DNA from: Neorhizobium petrolearium
GTDB lineage: Bacteria; Pseudomonadota; Alphaproteobacteria; Rhizobiales; Rhizobiaceae
NCBI RefSeq assembly: GCF_017873175.1
Contig: NZ_JAGGJW010000020.1
Location: 38,370 to 102,369, forward strand
Length of the DNA: 64,000 nucleotides
Direction: 5' to 3'
Below are positions 43,529-51,410 of this stretch, piece by piece. How positions within the stretch are numbered: position 1 is the stretch's first letter; each line of letters begins with the position of its first letter. Position numbers and translations under genes: made by a program. The notes below the pieces were generated by a model. That model ran no database searches. It was not told the origin of the DNA and was given only the letters and a program-made list of their open reading frames with translations.

Positions 43529-44563
43529 ATGTTGGCACTGCAAAAAGTCCGGCCCGGCGTCGGCGTGGAGTTGCGCACGGTTGAGACACTGGACCTGATC
43601 CCGGCGGGTGAAGTTCTCGTTCGTGTCCATTCCGCTGGGATCTGCGGCACCGACCTGCATATCGCGGAATGGACGGCCGGGTACGAGTCGATGCAAAGCG
43701 CTATGCCAGTCACCCTCGGGCACGAGTTTTCAGGGACCATTACGGCAGTCGGCAACGGGCTCGAACCAGCCTTGATCGGAAGGCGCATCACCGCTCGGCC
43801 TTCGACGACGTGCGGCAATTGCACCGCCTGCCTTGCTGGCGATGAGGATAATTGCAGCAATCGAAAGGGCGTCGGCATAAGTCGCAATGGTGCGTTCAGC
43901 GAATTCGTCTGCGTCCCCTTTGGCAACTGCCATACTCTTCCAGACAATTTGGATATGGGAATAGCCGCGCTGACCGAGCCGATGACCGTTTGCGCCGAAG
44001 CTGTCGCGACGGCAGATGTCCGTCCTGGGCAGAAGATCCTGGTGATTGGGCCGGGCTTCATCGGGCAAGGTATCGCTGTCCTGGCACGCGCCAAGGGTGC
44101 CGATGTGGTCGTCATCGGGCGCGATGACGAACCGAGGCTGGCGGCGCTTCGCTCGATCGGTTTCGAATACTTGGTCGACACAAAGCATGTCACACTTGAC
44201 GAGGCGCTTTCAAAACTGTCGCCCTTCGATGCCATCATCGAAGCAGCGGGCGTGCCCGCCCTCGTGTCAGCAACACTTCCGTACCTCAAAAAACGCGGCA
44301 TCTTCACGGTCGTCGGAATTCACCCCCAGCCGGCGGAGATCGATTTAGTCAAACTCGTCAGGATGCATCAGCAAATCCGCGGCTCCTACCGCGCTCCGGC
44401 TGAGGACTGGGACGCAGTGATCGCCTTTCTTGCGGCCAATCAGGTAATGATGAGAAAACTGATATCGCACCGGCTGCCATTGGCGGATGCTTTGACCGGC
44501 TTCAGGGTTGCCCATCAGCGCGTCGCCACCAAGGTCATTCTGCAGATCGGAGGCGGTGCATGA
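43529..44563 (+). CDS. Zinc-dependent alcohol dehydrogenase (MDR family)
   Basis: 344-residue medium-chain dehydrogenase. The catalytic zinc ligands C39 (ICGTDLH) and H65/E66 (TLGHEF) and the structural zinc cysteines C95, C98, C101 and C109 are all present. The NAD loop reads ILVIGPGFIGQGIAVLARAKGADVV. It resembles sorbitol/threonine-dehydrogenase-like enzymes that oxidise secondary alcohols. In this operon it probably oxidises the alcohol formed from the imported compound, for example a 2-hydroxy acid product of the hydrolase. The final bases overlap the next gene. Confidence 0.88.
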   Translation: MLALQKVRPGVGVELRTVETLDLIPAGEVLVRVHSAGICGTDLHIAEWTAGYESMQSAMPVTLGHEFSGTITAVGNGLEPALIGRRITARPSTTCGNCTACLAGDEDNCSNRKGVGISRNGAFSEFVCVPFGNCHTLPDNLDMGIAALTEPMTVCAEAVATADVRPGQKILVIGPGFIGQGIAVLARAKGADVVVIGRDDEPRLAALRSIGFEYLVDTKHVTLDEALSKLSPFDAIIEAAGVPALVSATLPYLKKRGIFTVVGIHPQPAEIDLVKLVRMHQQIRGSYRAPAEDWDAVIAFLAANQVMMRKLISHRLPLADALTGFRVAHQRVATKVILQIGGGA

Positions 44564-45285
44564 GCGGCGCGTTTCTGGCTCTCTGGAACAATTATCCCAG
44601 TGCCATGACCGAGGAATACGAGGCCTGGCACACATTCGAGCATGTGCCTGAAAGGCTGACTGCACCCGGAATGCTGCGCGCCCGGCGCTACGCGTCTTTT
44701 CTGGAGCCTGAAAATCGCTACTTCACGCTTTATGAACTTAAGGATCTGCGCACCATCGAACACCCGGCCTACATGGACCTGGTCAAGAACCCGACCGTCT
44801 GGTCGGCAAAGATGCGCCAGCACTTTTCGAATGTGCTGCGAATTCCAGCAAACAAGCTGGCTTCGGGCGGTCGCGGTATCGGCCGCAGCACCCTGGTTCA
44901 GGCGTATTCGGTAAAAAGAACGCGCGCCGAGAATGCCGGCTTGCAACTCGCCAGGAAACTGAGCGACATGGTTTCGAGCGGGACGTTACTGAGCTTTATC
45001 ATTGGCCTTGCGGAGCCGAACCAGCCGTACGAAGTCTTCGCTCAAGATGCTGAGACCGATGACACCACCTATAATGTGGTTGTTATCGCCGACGGCCCAT
45101 GCCGGCAGACGTTGGAAAGCGCTCACGCCTCGATCAGCGAGACGGCTCTTGACCTCTTGCGTCCGTGCAAATCTTTGCGCGATGAGCTATTCGATCTCGT
45201 GGTCGCATTTCCCGACAACTCGCCTCTTTCTGATCGCACAGCCGTTGCCGCAAGCCCCCAGCTCACGCGACGCTTTGAATCTTGA
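44560..45285 (+). CDS. Hypothetical protein, EthD/dimeric alpha-beta-barrel-like
   Basis: 241 residues, soluble. The N-terminal half holds WNNYPSAMTEEYEAWHTFEHVPER and then GMLRARRYASF, a layout resembling ferredoxin-like dimeric alpha-beta barrels (EthD, ABM), with His and Glu in the WHTFEH motif. A second copy of such a fold may occupy the C-terminal half (QAYSVKRTRAENAG onwards). It overlaps the dehydrogenase gene by four bases, so it belongs to the same pathway. No reaction can be assigned. Confidence 0.6.
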   Translation: MSGAFLALWNNYPSAMTEEYEAWHTFEHVPERLTAPGMLRARRYASFLEPENRYFTLYELKDLRTIEHPAYMDLVKNPTVWSAKMRQHFSNVLRIPANKLASGGRGIGRSTLVQAYSVKRTRAENAGLQLARKLSDMVSSGTLLSFIIGLAEPNQPYEVFAQDAETDDTTYNVVVIADGPCRQTLESAHASISETALDLLRPCKSLRDELFDLVVAFPDNSPLSDRTAVAASPQLTRRFES

Positions 45286-45386
45286 ACACTGCTCCCTTAT
45301 GCCCAATTGACCGCGGCCCCTCGCCCCCAGTCAGCTGGCCGACGACGTTGCGGTTATGGCGGTTCGATCACTCAAAACACCAGGTC

Positions 45387-46307
45387 TCAGCCGTTGATGT
45401 AAGCGGCGTAGAGATCGGCGATGTGCTGCGTGACCGGACCGGGTTGCCCATTGCCGACATGACGACCATCGATACGCGTGACCGGTGTTATTCCGCCAAG
45501 CGTTCCGGTCACGAATGCTTCGGAGGCGCTATAGACTTCCGCCAGCGTGAAGTCTTTCTGACGCACCACATGCCCAGCGTCCGAATAGAGCTTGATCACC
45601 TTCTTGCGCGTGATGCCGTTGAAATTGTAGCGGCCCGTCGAAGTCCACAGTTCTTCACTGCGAACGATGAAGAAATTGGTGGAATTGCAGCTGGCAACAA
45701 AGCCATGCGGATCGAGCATCAACGCTTCGTCGGCACCACAATTGATCGCCTGAATGAGCGCGTGGATGAAGTTCAGGCGGCTGTGGGAGTTGAGCCGCAG
45801 GTCGAACACATCCGGCGTACTGCAGCGGATGGTCGAGGTCATCAAGGAGAGACCCTTTGACTTGGATTCCGGCTTCGGGATCTTGAACTCGGCAATAATC
45901 ACGATTGTGGCCTGTCCCATCGCAAAGCGTGGGTCCTGGTTCGGCGTCTTCTTCTTGCCGCGCGTCACCATCAGGCGTGCATGGGCACCGTCCGTCATGT
46001 CGTTCTTCCGGAAGGTCTGCCACAGGGCCTCGGCCAGCTCCTCGCGGGTCATGCCGATGTCGAGCTGGATCGAATTTGCCCCCTCGTAGAGACGGTCGAG
46101 ATGTTCATCCAGGGCGATGATCTTGCCGTTCACCAGACGAACGCCCTCCCAAACGCCATCGCCCAGGACGAAACCGGCATCGAAGACAGAAACCTTGGCC
46201 TCGTCGCGCTTGAAGAATTCGCCGTTCAGGTAGATCAGCACATTATCATTGCGGTGGTCAGCCACGTAACCCTGGGAGCTGGTATTGCTGGCAGCAACTG
46301 CATTCAT
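45387..46307 (-). CDS. Class IV (branched-chain/D-amino-acid type) aminotransferase homologue
   Basis: 306-residue fold-type IV PLP protein. The family architecture is clear: ISVFD-like VSVFDAGFVLGDGVWEGVRL, LDEHLDRLYEGANSI, DEALMLDPHGFVASCNSTNFFIV and SEAFVTGTLGGITPV. At the segment expected to hold the PLP lysine the sequence is LRLNSHSRLNFIHALIQA, and there is no lysine at all from about residue 152 to 234. Either Arg177 replaces the lysine of an LNSHSKLN subfamily or the enzyme is inactive. AAGGA lies eight bases before ATG 46307; ATG 46313 is also open. Last gene of the amino-acid operon. Confidence 0.8.
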   Translation of the reverse strand: MNAVAASNTSSQGYVADHRNDNVLIYLNGEFFKRDEAKVSVFDAGFVLGDGVWEGVRLVNGKIIALDEHLDRLYEGANSIQLDIGMTREELAEALWQTFRKNDMTDGAHARLMVTRGKKKTPNQDPRFAMGQATIVIIAEFKIPKPESKSKGLSLMTSTIRCSTPDVFDLRLNSHSRLNFIHALIQAINCGADEALMLDPHGFVASCNSTNFFIVRSEELWTSTGRYNFNGITRKKVIKLYSDAGHVVRQKDFTLAEVYSASEAFVTGTLGGITPVTRIDGRHVGNGQPGPVTQHIADLYAAYING

Positions 46308-46335
46308 GTTCATATTCCTTGTAAGTTGTCCGAAT

Positions 46336-47112
46336 TCAGAATCCGAATTCGGTAAAGCGTTCGAGAAAGGCGCGCGTTCGTTCCTGCCGGGGGTTCTTCA
46401 GAACATCATCGGGCGTGCCCACCTCATGAAACACGCCGTCGGCCAGAAAAATGACCTTGGTCGCGAAGTGATAGGCAAAGCCCAGCTCATGCGTGACGAG
46501 AAGCATGGTGCGCCCCTCATCGGCCAACTGGCGAATGACACGCAGAACTTCTCCGACCAATTCCGGGTCCAGCGACGAGGTCGGTTCGTCGAACAGCAGG
46601 ATTTCCGGCTCCATGGCCAGGGCGCGGGCAATGGCGACCCGCTGTTGCTGCCCGCCGGACAGCTTGCCGGGATAGGCATCGAGTTTGGTGCCGAGCCCCA
46701 CCTTTTCGAGTTCGCGCACGGCCCTCTCCCTCGCTGCAGCATTTCTCATGCCCTTGACGGTCAGCAGACCCTCCATCACGTTTTCCAGCACGGTCATGTG
46801 CGGAAACAGATTGAACTGCTGGAAAACCATGCCGACGCGCTCACGCACCGTGCACAGCTCGGATTCGGGATAACGGCGGGCGCCGTCCCGGCCATGGGGC
46901 TTGCCGATCGGCTTGCCGTCCAGCGCAATCGTGCCGCCGCTTGGCATTTCCATGAAGTTCAGGCAGCGCAGAAAGGTGCTCTTGCCGGAGCCGCTGCCGC
47001 CGATGATGGCGATGCGCTCACCGGCCTCGACGGAAAAGTCGATGCCCTTGAGAACATGCAGATCGCCGAAATACTTTTGCAGATCGGTGACGCGAAGAAT
47101 GGGCTCGGTCAT
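46336..47112 (-). CDS. Polar amino acid ABC transporter ATPase (GlnQ/HisP type)
   Basis: 258 residues. Walker A is GGSGSGKSTFLRCLN, the Q-loop is MVFQQFNLFPHMTVLENV, the signature is LSGGQQQR, Walker B is ILLFDEPTSSLDPELVGEV and the H-loop is LLVTHELGFA. All match the amino-acid-importer class. It works with the two permeases and the binding protein upstream in the same operon. The stop lies 28 bases before the aminotransferase start. Confidence 0.94.
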   Translation of the reverse strand: MTEPILRVTDLQKYFGDLHVLKGIDFSVEAGERIAIIGGSGSGKSTFLRCLNFMEMPSGGTIALDGKPIGKPHGRDGARRYPESELCTVRERVGMVFQQFNLFPHMTVLENVMEGLLTVKGMRNAAARERAVRELEKVGLGTKLDAYPGKLSGGQQQRVAIARALAMEPEILLFDEPTSSLDPELVGEVLRVIRQLADEGRTMLLVTHELGFAYHFATKVIFLADGVFHEVGTPDDVLKNPRQERTRAFLERFTEFGF

Positions 47113-47134
47113 GGCGGTGTTCTCCTTGGAAGCA

Positions 47135-47800
47135 TCAGGCCTTCGCCGCCAGGCGCCGCTCTAGACGCGCGGAAAGCCAGGTGCCGGGATAGATGAGGAC
47201 GAAGTAGATGAAGGCCACGGTCGTCAGGATTTCGAGCGGCCGATAGTAGGTGGAGCTGAGCAGTCGCCCCTGGTACATCAGTTCATGCACCGACAGTACC
47301 GAGGCAAGAGAGGACATCTTCGCGACTTCGATAGCCCGGTTGGTGAAGGCCGGGAGCATGCGCTTGAAGACCTGCGGCAGGATGATGCGTTGCAGAATCT
47401 TCGAACGGCGCATGCCAAGCGCACGCGCGCCTTCCCACTGTCCCTGCGCGATCGACTGAATGCCGCCCCGGAAGATTTCTGCCGAATAGGCCGATGTGTT
47501 CAGCGCCAGGCCCAGCAGCGCCGCGGCGAAAGGTGAAAGCTGCACACCGATGATGATCGGAAACGCGTAGAAGAACCAGATCAACTGGATGAGCACCGGC
47601 GTATCGCGAAAGAGCTCGATGTAGAACAGACTCGGCATCCTCAGCCATGGCGATTTCGACAGCCGCGCCAGCGACAGCAGGAAGCCCGCGCACAGGCCGA
47701 TGAAAATGCTCGGCACCCAGAGCTCGACGGTGACGAGCAGCCCTCGTAACAGAACCGGCAGGCTTCGAAGCACAAGCACGAAATCAAACTGGTAATCCAT
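47135..47800 (-). CDS. Polar amino acid ABC transporter permease (HisM/GlnP family)
   Basis: 221 residues with four to five helices. The family signature is clear: ELFRDTPVLIQLIWFFYAFP, then YSAEIFRGGIQSIAQGQWEGARALGM and the EAA loop RSKILQRIILPQVFKRMLPAFTN. It pairs with the next permease upstream (11-base gap) as a heterodimer. Confidence 0.93.
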   Translation of the reverse strand: MDYQFDFVLVLRSLPVLLRGLLVTVELWVPSIFIGLCAGFLLSLARLSKSPWLRMPSLFYIELFRDTPVLIQLIWFFYAFPIIIGVQLSPFAAALLGLALNTSAYSAEIFRGGIQSIAQGQWEGARALGMRRSKILQRIILPQVFKRMLPAFTNRAIEVAKMSSLASVLSVHELMYQGRLLSSTYYRPLEILTTVAFIYFVLIYPGTWLSARLERRLAAKA

Positions 47801-47811
47801 GCTCCGGCTCC

Positions 47812-48477
47812 TCAGCGATAGGCCGTCAGGCGTGCTTCGGCAACACGGGCAAGCGTGCTGGCCGTGACAAGCAGGATGACGTACATCAAGGCAATGGTGG
47901 TGTAGACCTCAAGCGGGCGGAAGGTTTCGCTGTTGACCAGCATGGCCTGGTAGAGGAGGTCGGCATAGGCGAGCGTCGAGGCGAGCGCCGTGGTCTTGGT
48001 AAGCTCGAAGGAGCGCTCCACGAAAGGCGCAAACATTCTCGTCAAGGCCTGCGGCAGGATGATGCGGCGCATCAGTTGCGAATGCCGCATGCCGAGCGCC
48101 CGTGCACCTTCCCACTGGCCCTTTTCGATGGACACGATGCCGCCGCGAAACACCTCCGCATAAAAGGCTCCCGACTGCGTGGATAGCGCAAGCACCGCCG
48201 CGAGGAAGGGATTGAGGCTGACATTGGCCAGCACCGGCAGGGCGTAATAGAACCAGAAGAAGTGGATGATCGGCGGCGTATTGCGATAGAACTCGATGAA
48301 GGCGGTGGCGGGTACGGACAGGAACCGTCGGGGCGAGAGCTTCATGAAAGCCAGCAGCAGCCCGACGATGACGCCAAAGACGATCGAGATGCCGGCGATC
48401 TTGACCGTGTTCACGAGTCCGGTCAGCAGCAGGTCCCAGCGGGACCATACCCCGGAAAAATCCCAGTGATAGCTCAT
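47812..48477 (-). CDS. Polar amino acid ABC transporter permease (HisQ/GlnP family)
   Basis: 221 residues. It carries EFYRNTPPIIHFFWFYYALP, FYAEVFRGGIVSIEKGQWEGARALGM and the EAA loop HSQLMRRIILPQALTRMF. The ATG at 48477 is preferred over the frame extending to 48768, which runs through the intergenic gap and the binding-protein end. AAGGAA precedes it. It is the paralogue and partner of the other permease. Confidence 0.93.
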   Translation of the reverse strand: MSYHWDFSGVWSRWDLLLTGLVNTVKIAGISIVFGVIVGLLLAFMKLSPRRFLSVPATAFIEFYRNTPPIIHFFWFYYALPVLANVSLNPFLAAVLALSTQSGAFYAEVFRGGIVSIEKGQWEGARALGMRHSQLMRRIILPQALTRMFAPFVERSFELTKTTALASTLAYADLLYQAMLVNSETFRPLEVYTTIALMYVILLVTASTLARVAEARLTAYR

Positions 48478-48598
48478 GAGATTGAGGTTCCTTGCAAGGA
48501 GCAGGGCCGCAACCGCCAGGCGGACATTCCCGGCGATTGATCTGGTGGCGAAGGCAGGAGGCTTAAGGGAAGGACTTGCCCTCCCCTCTCTCTCATTG

Positions 48599-49432
48599 TT
48601 ATTTCCAGGCTTCCTTGACCAGGCCCGGGATGCCGGTTGGATCGATATTCTTTGACTTGAGGTAGCCGCTGAAGATCTGGTCCGGCACGCCGTTCTTGTA
48701 GAGCTCGGCGAACTGCTCGCTGATCCAGTTGCGGAAGGCGGGGGTCGTTTCCTTGCGCAGGCCTGCACTGGTCGGCACCGGATTGACGGGCGTGGGTAAG
48801 ATGACCTTGCCGAGATTCAGACGCGAATACTGAACCACAAGCGCCGGATGGAACTGCACGACGACATCGACGCGCCTGGCGGCAAAGGCTGCGATGGCTT
48901 CATCATTGCTGGAGAAGCGATTGATTTCGGCGTTCTTCGCCATAGCAGTGATGTTCTTGTCGAGCGAGGTCCCAAGCGTCACCCCGATGCGCGTGCCGGG
49001 CTTATCAATGTCTTGCCAGGACTTTGCGGCGGAATCCGCCGCGACCAGCGCTCCCATGGCATAGTAGAAGAGAGGCGCTTCCGGGAAATCGATGGCCTTC
49101 CTGCGCTCTTCGGTGGGATCGAGCACAAACATCAGATCGATCTGATTGGCCTGAAGTGCCGCCACCGCGTTTGCCCATGTCGTTTCGACAGGAACAAGCG
49201 TCGCGCCGAGACTGGTGGCCAATTTCTCGCCCATGGCTACACCAACGCCTGTCCATTTCTCCGTCATCGGATCCTTGAAAAACCAAGGCTCAGCGGAGGT
49301 CACGCCGATGCGCAGTTGCTTGTCCTGCTTGATGCGATCAAGTGTGGAAGCGTCTTGAGCGAACGCCGATGTGGCAAATCCCGCCAGGGCCAGGGTCATT
49401 GCGGCGAGAAAAGTTCTCCGTGTGGTAATCAT
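48599..49432 (-). CDS. Amino-acid-type periplasmic binding protein (SBP_bac_3)
   Basis: 277-residue receptor. It begins with a possible twin-arginine or Sec signal (TTRRTFLAAMTLALAGFATSAFA-Q). The family 3 fold shows LRIGVTSAEPWFFKDP, GVAMGEKLATSLGATLVPVE, VLDPTEERRKAIDFPEAP and GVTLGTSLDKNI. Ligand is probably a polar amino acid or opine-like derivative; the ProC and aminotransferase neighbours point to proline-, pyrroline- or keto-acid-linked metabolism. Confidence 0.92.
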   Translation of the reverse strand: MITTRRTFLAAMTLALAGFATSAFAQDASTLDRIKQDKQLRIGVTSAEPWFFKDPMTEKWTGVGVAMGEKLATSLGATLVPVETTWANAVAALQANQIDLMFVLDPTEERRKAIDFPEAPLFYYAMGALVAADSAAKSWQDIDKPGTRIGVTLGTSLDKNITAMAKNAEINRFSSNDEAIAAFAARRVDVVVQFHPALVVQYSRLNLGKVILPTPVNPVPTSAGLRKETTPAFRNWISEQFAELYKNGVPDQIFSGYLKSKNIDPTGIPGLVKEAWK

Positions 49433-49460
49433 ATGTTCGTCCTCTGAGGTTTTGACGTGA

Positions 49461-50318
49461 TCACGGCCTTTGCGGCTCTTGTTCGTATAATTTTGCGAAT
49501 TCAGTTGCGCGGTTCGCCGCCATCGCCGTTGTTTTCATCAACAATTCGGCAAGGCCGTTTTCCGCCTCCAGAACGGAAAGGCCGGCTTGTGTCGTTCCGC
49601 CGGGGCTGGTGACGGCGTGCTTCAGTTCGTGTGCGCCGCGGCTATCCAGTTCCAGAAGGCGAGCAGCGCCGACAACTGTTTGGCGCGCTAAAAGCTCGGC
49701 CACGGGAGTGGCGAAACCCATTCGCTCCGCAGCCCGCTGCAAATGCTCCGTGAAGGCGAAAACATAACCAGGCCCACTGCCGGAAATGCCGGTTGCAAGA
49801 TCAATGTCGCTTTCCTGCTCCACCCAGCAAAAGCGGCCAATGGCTTGAAACAAAGCTTCGACGACCTTTCGATCCAGATCTGAAATCGTGTCCGGCGCGG
49901 CATGGCCCACGCTCATTGCGGAAGCGGCCGTCGCGGGCAGATTGGGCATCACTCGCACAATGCGGCTTGTCTGATCCGATCGCGCCCTGATCTGCGCAAG
50001 CGGGAATCCCGCTGCAATCGATATGATTAACGCACCGGCGATATTATTCTGCGCCGTCTGAAGTGCCGCCTCGACATGTTGCGGCTTGACGGCGAGGATG
50101 CAGACATCGAATGCCCTTGCCCCCAGGCTTTCGGCACTGGGCAGGACACGAACAGGGCTATCGGGGGGCAAAAGCTTCCGCGCCCTAGCGGCATCGTGAT
50201 CAACGGCTGTGATTTCGATCAATGGCATGCGCGCGGATACGCCAGCGGCAATTGCCGCGCCCATGTTGCCGCATCCCATCATCAAGACAGAATGAGCCGG
50301 ACAGAAGGCGTCCGTCAT
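49461..50318 (-). CDS. proC: Pyrroline-5-carboxylate reductase family protein
   Basis: 285-residue NAD(P)H-dependent imine reductase. The cofactor loop is VLMMGCGNMGAAIAAG (11-26), ILAVKPQ follows, MPNLPA and SVGHAA are present, and the C-terminal ProC signature is HAVTSPGGTTQAGLSVLE. The reaction would be pyrroline-5-carboxylate to proline, or a related cyclic imine. The location inside an amino-acid uptake operon suggests a catabolic or specialised paralogue rather than the housekeeping enzyme. The ATG at 50318 overlaps the gntR stop by four bases. Confidence 0.88.
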   Translation of the reverse strand: MTDAFCPAHSVLMMGCGNMGAAIAAGVSARMPLIEITAVDHDAARARKLLPPDSPVRVLPSAESLGARAFDVCILAVKPQHVEAALQTAQNNIAGALIISIAAGFPLAQIRARSDQTSRIVRVMPNLPATAASAMSVGHAAPDTISDLDRKVVEALFQAIGRFCWVEQESDIDLATGISGSGPGYVFAFTEHLQRAAERMGFATPVAELLARQTVVGAARLLELDSRGAHELKHAVTSPGGTTQAGLSVLEAENGLAELLMKTTAMAANRATEFAKLYEQEPQRP

Positions 50319-51040
50319 CTCGTAGCCCTTGCCTGGACGTCCGACCGCTCCAGCTTGCCAGCGTTCGACGAAAGCAGAAAATCTTCGGTCTGCTGCCCGC
50401 CGCGCGCCATGTGCGCCCTGATTTCGGTCCGCATGACATCCAGACTCTCTCCCAACGCATTGGCAACATAACTGTCGTGACCATCGCGGCGAGGCCCACG
50501 GATGCCGTGTGCTCGATGATGCGCAGCCCAATAGAGTTGCAGGCGACCACGGATGCTTTCCCAAGTCTTTTGCAGGATCTTGTGGCCGGAAACTTCGTAG
50601 ATAAAGCCATGAAGCTGGAGTTCAGCGTCAATACTGGCGACATCATCGCTACTGTCGATGCAACGCGTCAATTCCGCCTGGCGCGACAGCAGACCCTGAC
50701 GGAACGCTTCGTCACGCTTCTCCCACACCAACTCGAACGCAAAGATTTCGAGATTGACACGCATGGAATAGATTTCGCGGACATCATCCACGGACAGTTC
50801 GACGACATGGGTTCCTGTGTAAGGGATCGTGACGAGGAGACCCTCGTCAATCAGCTGACGCATGGCCTCGCGCAACGGGCCGCGGCTGACGCCGAACTGC
50901 TCTGCAAGGCTCGATTCGGTGACTTGTGCTCCAGGCGAAATTTCTCCTTTCAGGATGGCGCTTCGCAGACCATCGACGATGTGCGCGCGAAATGTCGCCT
51001 TTGGAATGCGAATAAAACCCCGGCCACCCTGCTCGTTCAC
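50315..51040 (-). CDS. GntR-family regulator, FCD subfamily
   Basis: 241-residue regulator. The winged helix carries AEQFGVSRGPLREAMRQLIDEGLL. The FCD domain has HGFIYEVSGH and other His/Asp positions, though its last metal-site region (YVANALGESLDVMRTEIRAHM) differs somewhat from standard. The start is GTG at 51040, preceded by AGGAAGG. It is the first gene of the amino-acid operon and probably autoregulated through the palindrome 24-37 bases upstream. Confidence 0.88.
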   Translation of the reverse strand: MNEQGGRGFIRIPKATFRAHIVDGLRSAILKGEISPGAQVTESSLAEQFGVSRGPLREAMRQLIDEGLLVTIPYTGTHVVELSVDDVREIYSMRVNLEIFAFELVWEKRDEAFRQGLLSRQAELTRCIDSSDDVASIDAELQLHGFIYEVSGHKILQKTWESIRGRLQLYWAAHHRAHGIRGPRRDGHDSYVANALGESLDVMRTEIRAHMARGGQQTEDFLLSSNAGKLERSDVQARATR

Positions 51041-51063
51041 CGGACACCTTCCTGTTGCTCATC

Positions 51064-51077
51064 GATTGTCAACAATC
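51064..51077. promoter_or_regulatory. GntR-type operator palindrome
   Basis: GATTGT-CA-ACAATC is a perfect 6-bp inverted repeat with a two-base centre, 24 bases upstream of the gntR GTG. Its size and TTGT...ACAA pattern fit FCD-GntR operators. The rest of the 370-base gap to 51410 holds no gene; it ends with AGGAGAGAG ahead of the ugpB-like ATG. Confidence 0.55.
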
Positions 51078-51410
51078 AATCACAGACAAATTACGCAGTC
51101 AACGCGATTTTTGAAGAGACGTGGTCGGCAGACCGGCTGAACTGTGGACGATGCCTCATCCGCACCAAGTCACTTCAATGCTATCGGCAATGACGCACCC
51201 CATCGGGTTTGGTTCCCTTCATGTATAAACAGGCGTCTTTCGCGACAGGATGGACGCCGTTGCAGGTCGTTGAACATGCAAATTCCGGTCATCCCGCACC
51301 GACAGGGCGATGAAGTGCCCGTCATCAAAGTTTAATAAAGCCTTCACCGAACTGTCTCCTAACGGAGTTACACCGCCTCCATTGCAATTTTATTTGCATA
51401 GGAGAGAGAC

